NCBI GenBank assembly: GCA_965153455.1
Contig: OZ234495.1
Location: 14,256,875 to 14,320,874, forward strand
Length of the DNA stretch: 64,000 nucleotides
DNA from: Sphagnum compactum
Taxonomy: Eukaryota; Bryophyta; Sphagnopsida; Sphagnales
Direction: 5' to 3'
The position numbers and the translations under genes were made by a program. Of this stretch, positions 61,850 to 64,000 are shown piece after piece. A model generated the notes under the pieces. The model worked only from the letters and a program-made list of their open reading frames with translations. It was not told where the DNA came from and did no database searches. Position 1 is the stretch's first letter. The number at the start of each line of letters is the position of its first letter.

Positions 61850-62919
61850 TAGGTAATACATTTTTGGGTCTTTTAACAAATACCTTGACTAATACCCGGA
61901 AAGGTTCTTTAGGACATCCTGGTTCCTTGAAATAAACTCAACAAAGTTATGCTTTCTTTTTTTTTTTTAATAATTAAGTCTTTAAATTGCCCAAGATCAA
62001 AATTCCTTAATTCATTCATAAAAATTTCTAGCTTGTATGAAATTTTTTTATCAATTGCAATAGAAGGGAAACCTACAACAAACACATTTTTTTGCAAATT
62101 TTATTGGAACTATGAAACCACATAAGCATTTTTGTCAATTTTTCTTTCCCTAAACTTTTAAACTTACTGGAAAATATGCAATATTAATGTGAATCAAAAT
62201 GATAGATTTTGCTAGATATGGTGGTTTCTATTGCAAGCGACTTTTTCCATGCATGCTCCATAGTTCCAAATAGGCTTTGACATTTCACTCAAATCAACAA
62301 ACCCTCAAAGACAAAGCTCCCCTTCAATCTGAGACTCTCTCTTTTTTTCTTTTCTTTTTTCTTAAGGACTTTCAAATGGACGAAGATGGACCTTCAAACG
62401 AACATAACATACCATCGAATACACACATTCAAACATAGATAGACCAAGTCAATCTTTAAAATCGAACAACGAATCAAAAACATACAAAATATAATCTAGG
62501 TCAATCCCAACTTGCCCACCCCCCTTTCAAATATATACATAATTCCAACCCATCAAAAGCAACGTGCCCCTTTTGCAAAGTGAAACATAATGAAAACCTC
62601 ACAATTTGAAAACCCAAAAAAAATTTCTATGCAAGAATCTTAACACACAAATCATGTTGTCATCTTTAGACTCACTTAGTCCTTAGTGCTCACTTATGTG
62701 TGAGGAAGGACACATGGTTCACTACCATCTAATAGAATGCCATGAATTACAAACACTTTCAAATTATTATTTTTGACAAGAGGTGGGCACATGCACATTC
62801 AAACATTCACGTTGGGGCACCTCATAAGAAAATTTATCTCTTAGGTCTCATGTGTCGCTCGACATCCTAATTTGTCGAGATGGGATTGTATTTTATTTTT
62901 CAAGTTTGCCTGAAACGAC

Positions 62920-64000
62920 ATCACCCATGTTTCGCCTAGAAACTAGTTTTGGTTCTACCACATGTTTTGCCCATACTAAATGTTTTTATTATCCCTCATG
63001 TTTCACACACTTTCAATGTTTCAAAATTTCCCAATGTTTCATTCACTTGTCAATATTTCTTTAACCTTAACATTTTGTTTCTCCATCATGTTTTGCCCAT
63101 ATTCGATGTTTCAACCTTGTTTGATGTTTTTTGTCGCATTTCGATGTTTCAGCTTGCCAAATGTTTTAACCACTAAATTGACGTTTCAACAACATTCCAT
63201 GTTTTGCAATATCTCAATTTTTTTCAACCAATATGTTTCGTCTATGAATGCATTTTTTTATGCCAATGTTTTTTTAGCAACGATGTTTCATCTTTGCATT
63301 ATGTTTTGTCACATCTCGATGTTTCAACCCAAGTTGATGTTTCAACTATGCATCATGTTTCACAAATTTCGGATGTTTTGCCATTTCTTCATGTTTCATC
63401 GTTTTTGATGTTTTTGTGTTGAATCAATTTTTTGGCTAAATTTTTGTTTCACACACTAAATGATGTTTCAAAAACTTCATGGATCTTTCACCATATTTAG
63501 GTTTCAATAGAAAATATGTTTCAAATATTTGCGATGATTCACAGTCCAACTCATGATTCATAGTCCAATATGTTTCATTGGCTTTTGGTGTTTCACATTA
63601 AGTCAATGTTTTGGGGATATCTTTTTTCCATAATCCACATGATGTTTTGAATATATTCTTAAATTTTAGAGTGCTTTCCTCATGCTATTATTTTTTCCCA
63701 GATGATATTTCAAGTCCTTTCATTGTTTCGCATAATCAAAATGTTTTTTTACTTCAATGCATGTAAAGTTATTATTGTTTCAAGTTTAGTCAATGTTTCG
63801 ACAACATCCTTGTTCCACAAACTAAACGGTGTTTTAAACAATTGAAAATGTTTCCATCCATTCCATGTTTCAGTTAGTCAATTCATTTCAATGTTAGTAT
63901 GCAATCCATGTTGTGGTTTTTAAGGTTTCTTTTTTGACCATGTTTCAATATAGCCTTTAATTGTCCTCATGATGTTTGCAAAAAGAGGAGTTGTCTTGTA
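62920..64000 (+). repeat. Degenerate ATGTTTCA array running to window end
   Basis: AATGTTTCA, GATGTTTCA and ATGTTTTGCC words recur about every 20-25 bp for over 1 kb, separated by variable sequence. The 142-codon frame at 62980-63408 reads as repeated MF..xxMF phrases, so it is a repeat product and not a gene. The array may continue past the window. Confidence 0.75.

Noticed and set aside
62980-63408. 142-codon open frame with repeated MF phrases
   Set aside because: It is a translation of the ATGTTTCA-type array with no sign of a protein domain.

Overview
The window looks like nuclear DNA from a land plant. It is AT-rich and intron-rich, has interstitial TTTAGGG (plant telomere) motifs, and every gene I can support has plant intron-exon structure with GT..AG introns. 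Three of them encode plastid fatty-acid or lipoate enzymes or carriers. I cannot name the species from the sequence. Many track-length open frames begin at GTG or TTG or are shadows, so genes were rebuilt exon by exon from splice sites, reading phase and protein motifs.

Five multi-exon genes can be assembled. (1) A DUF674-family gene, minus strand, 13120-15132, 4 exons, 393 aa. (2) A plastid-type octanoyltransferase (LIP2p/LipB family), minus strand, 21495-23267, 3 exons, 320 aa. (3) A plastid-type acyl carrier protein, plus strand, 27897-29735, 4 exons, 148 aa. (4) A very acidic, hydrophilic LEA/stress-like protein, plus strand, 36616-38840, 3 exons, 469 aa, function uncertain. (5) A plastid omega-3 fatty acid desaturase (FAD7/FAD8 type), minus strand, 40943-44960, 8 exons, 444 aa. 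The octanoyltransferase and the acyl carrier protein are divergent neighbours separated by 4.6 kb. Their functions meet, because octanoyl-ACP is the substrate of the LipB reaction. The desaturase, another plastid acyl-lipid enzyme, lies 11 kb further on.

The rest (about 1-13 kb, 16-21 kb, 30-36 kb and 45-64 kb) is gene-poor, AT-rich DNA with many decayed repeats. I can support a pogo/Emigrant-like MITE with TA target duplication (61480-61849). A second MITE-like family has two copies (10454-10825 and 54723-55108), and one copy's terminal repeat has been amplified into a 34-bp array. There is a 68-bp fold-back flanked by 8-bp direct repeats (5000-5067), a hAT-like element (15785-16107) and a tRNA-derived SINE-like head (from about 32750). 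Tandem arrays include a 53-67 bp minisatellite upstream of the acidic-protein gene whose units each look like a mini-exon with splice sites, a triplicated block upstream of the ACP gene, a 76-bp triplet, a 149-bp duplication, a 45-bp array and several long degenerate arrays. No rRNA, intact tRNA, CRISPR or complete autonomous transposon was seen.
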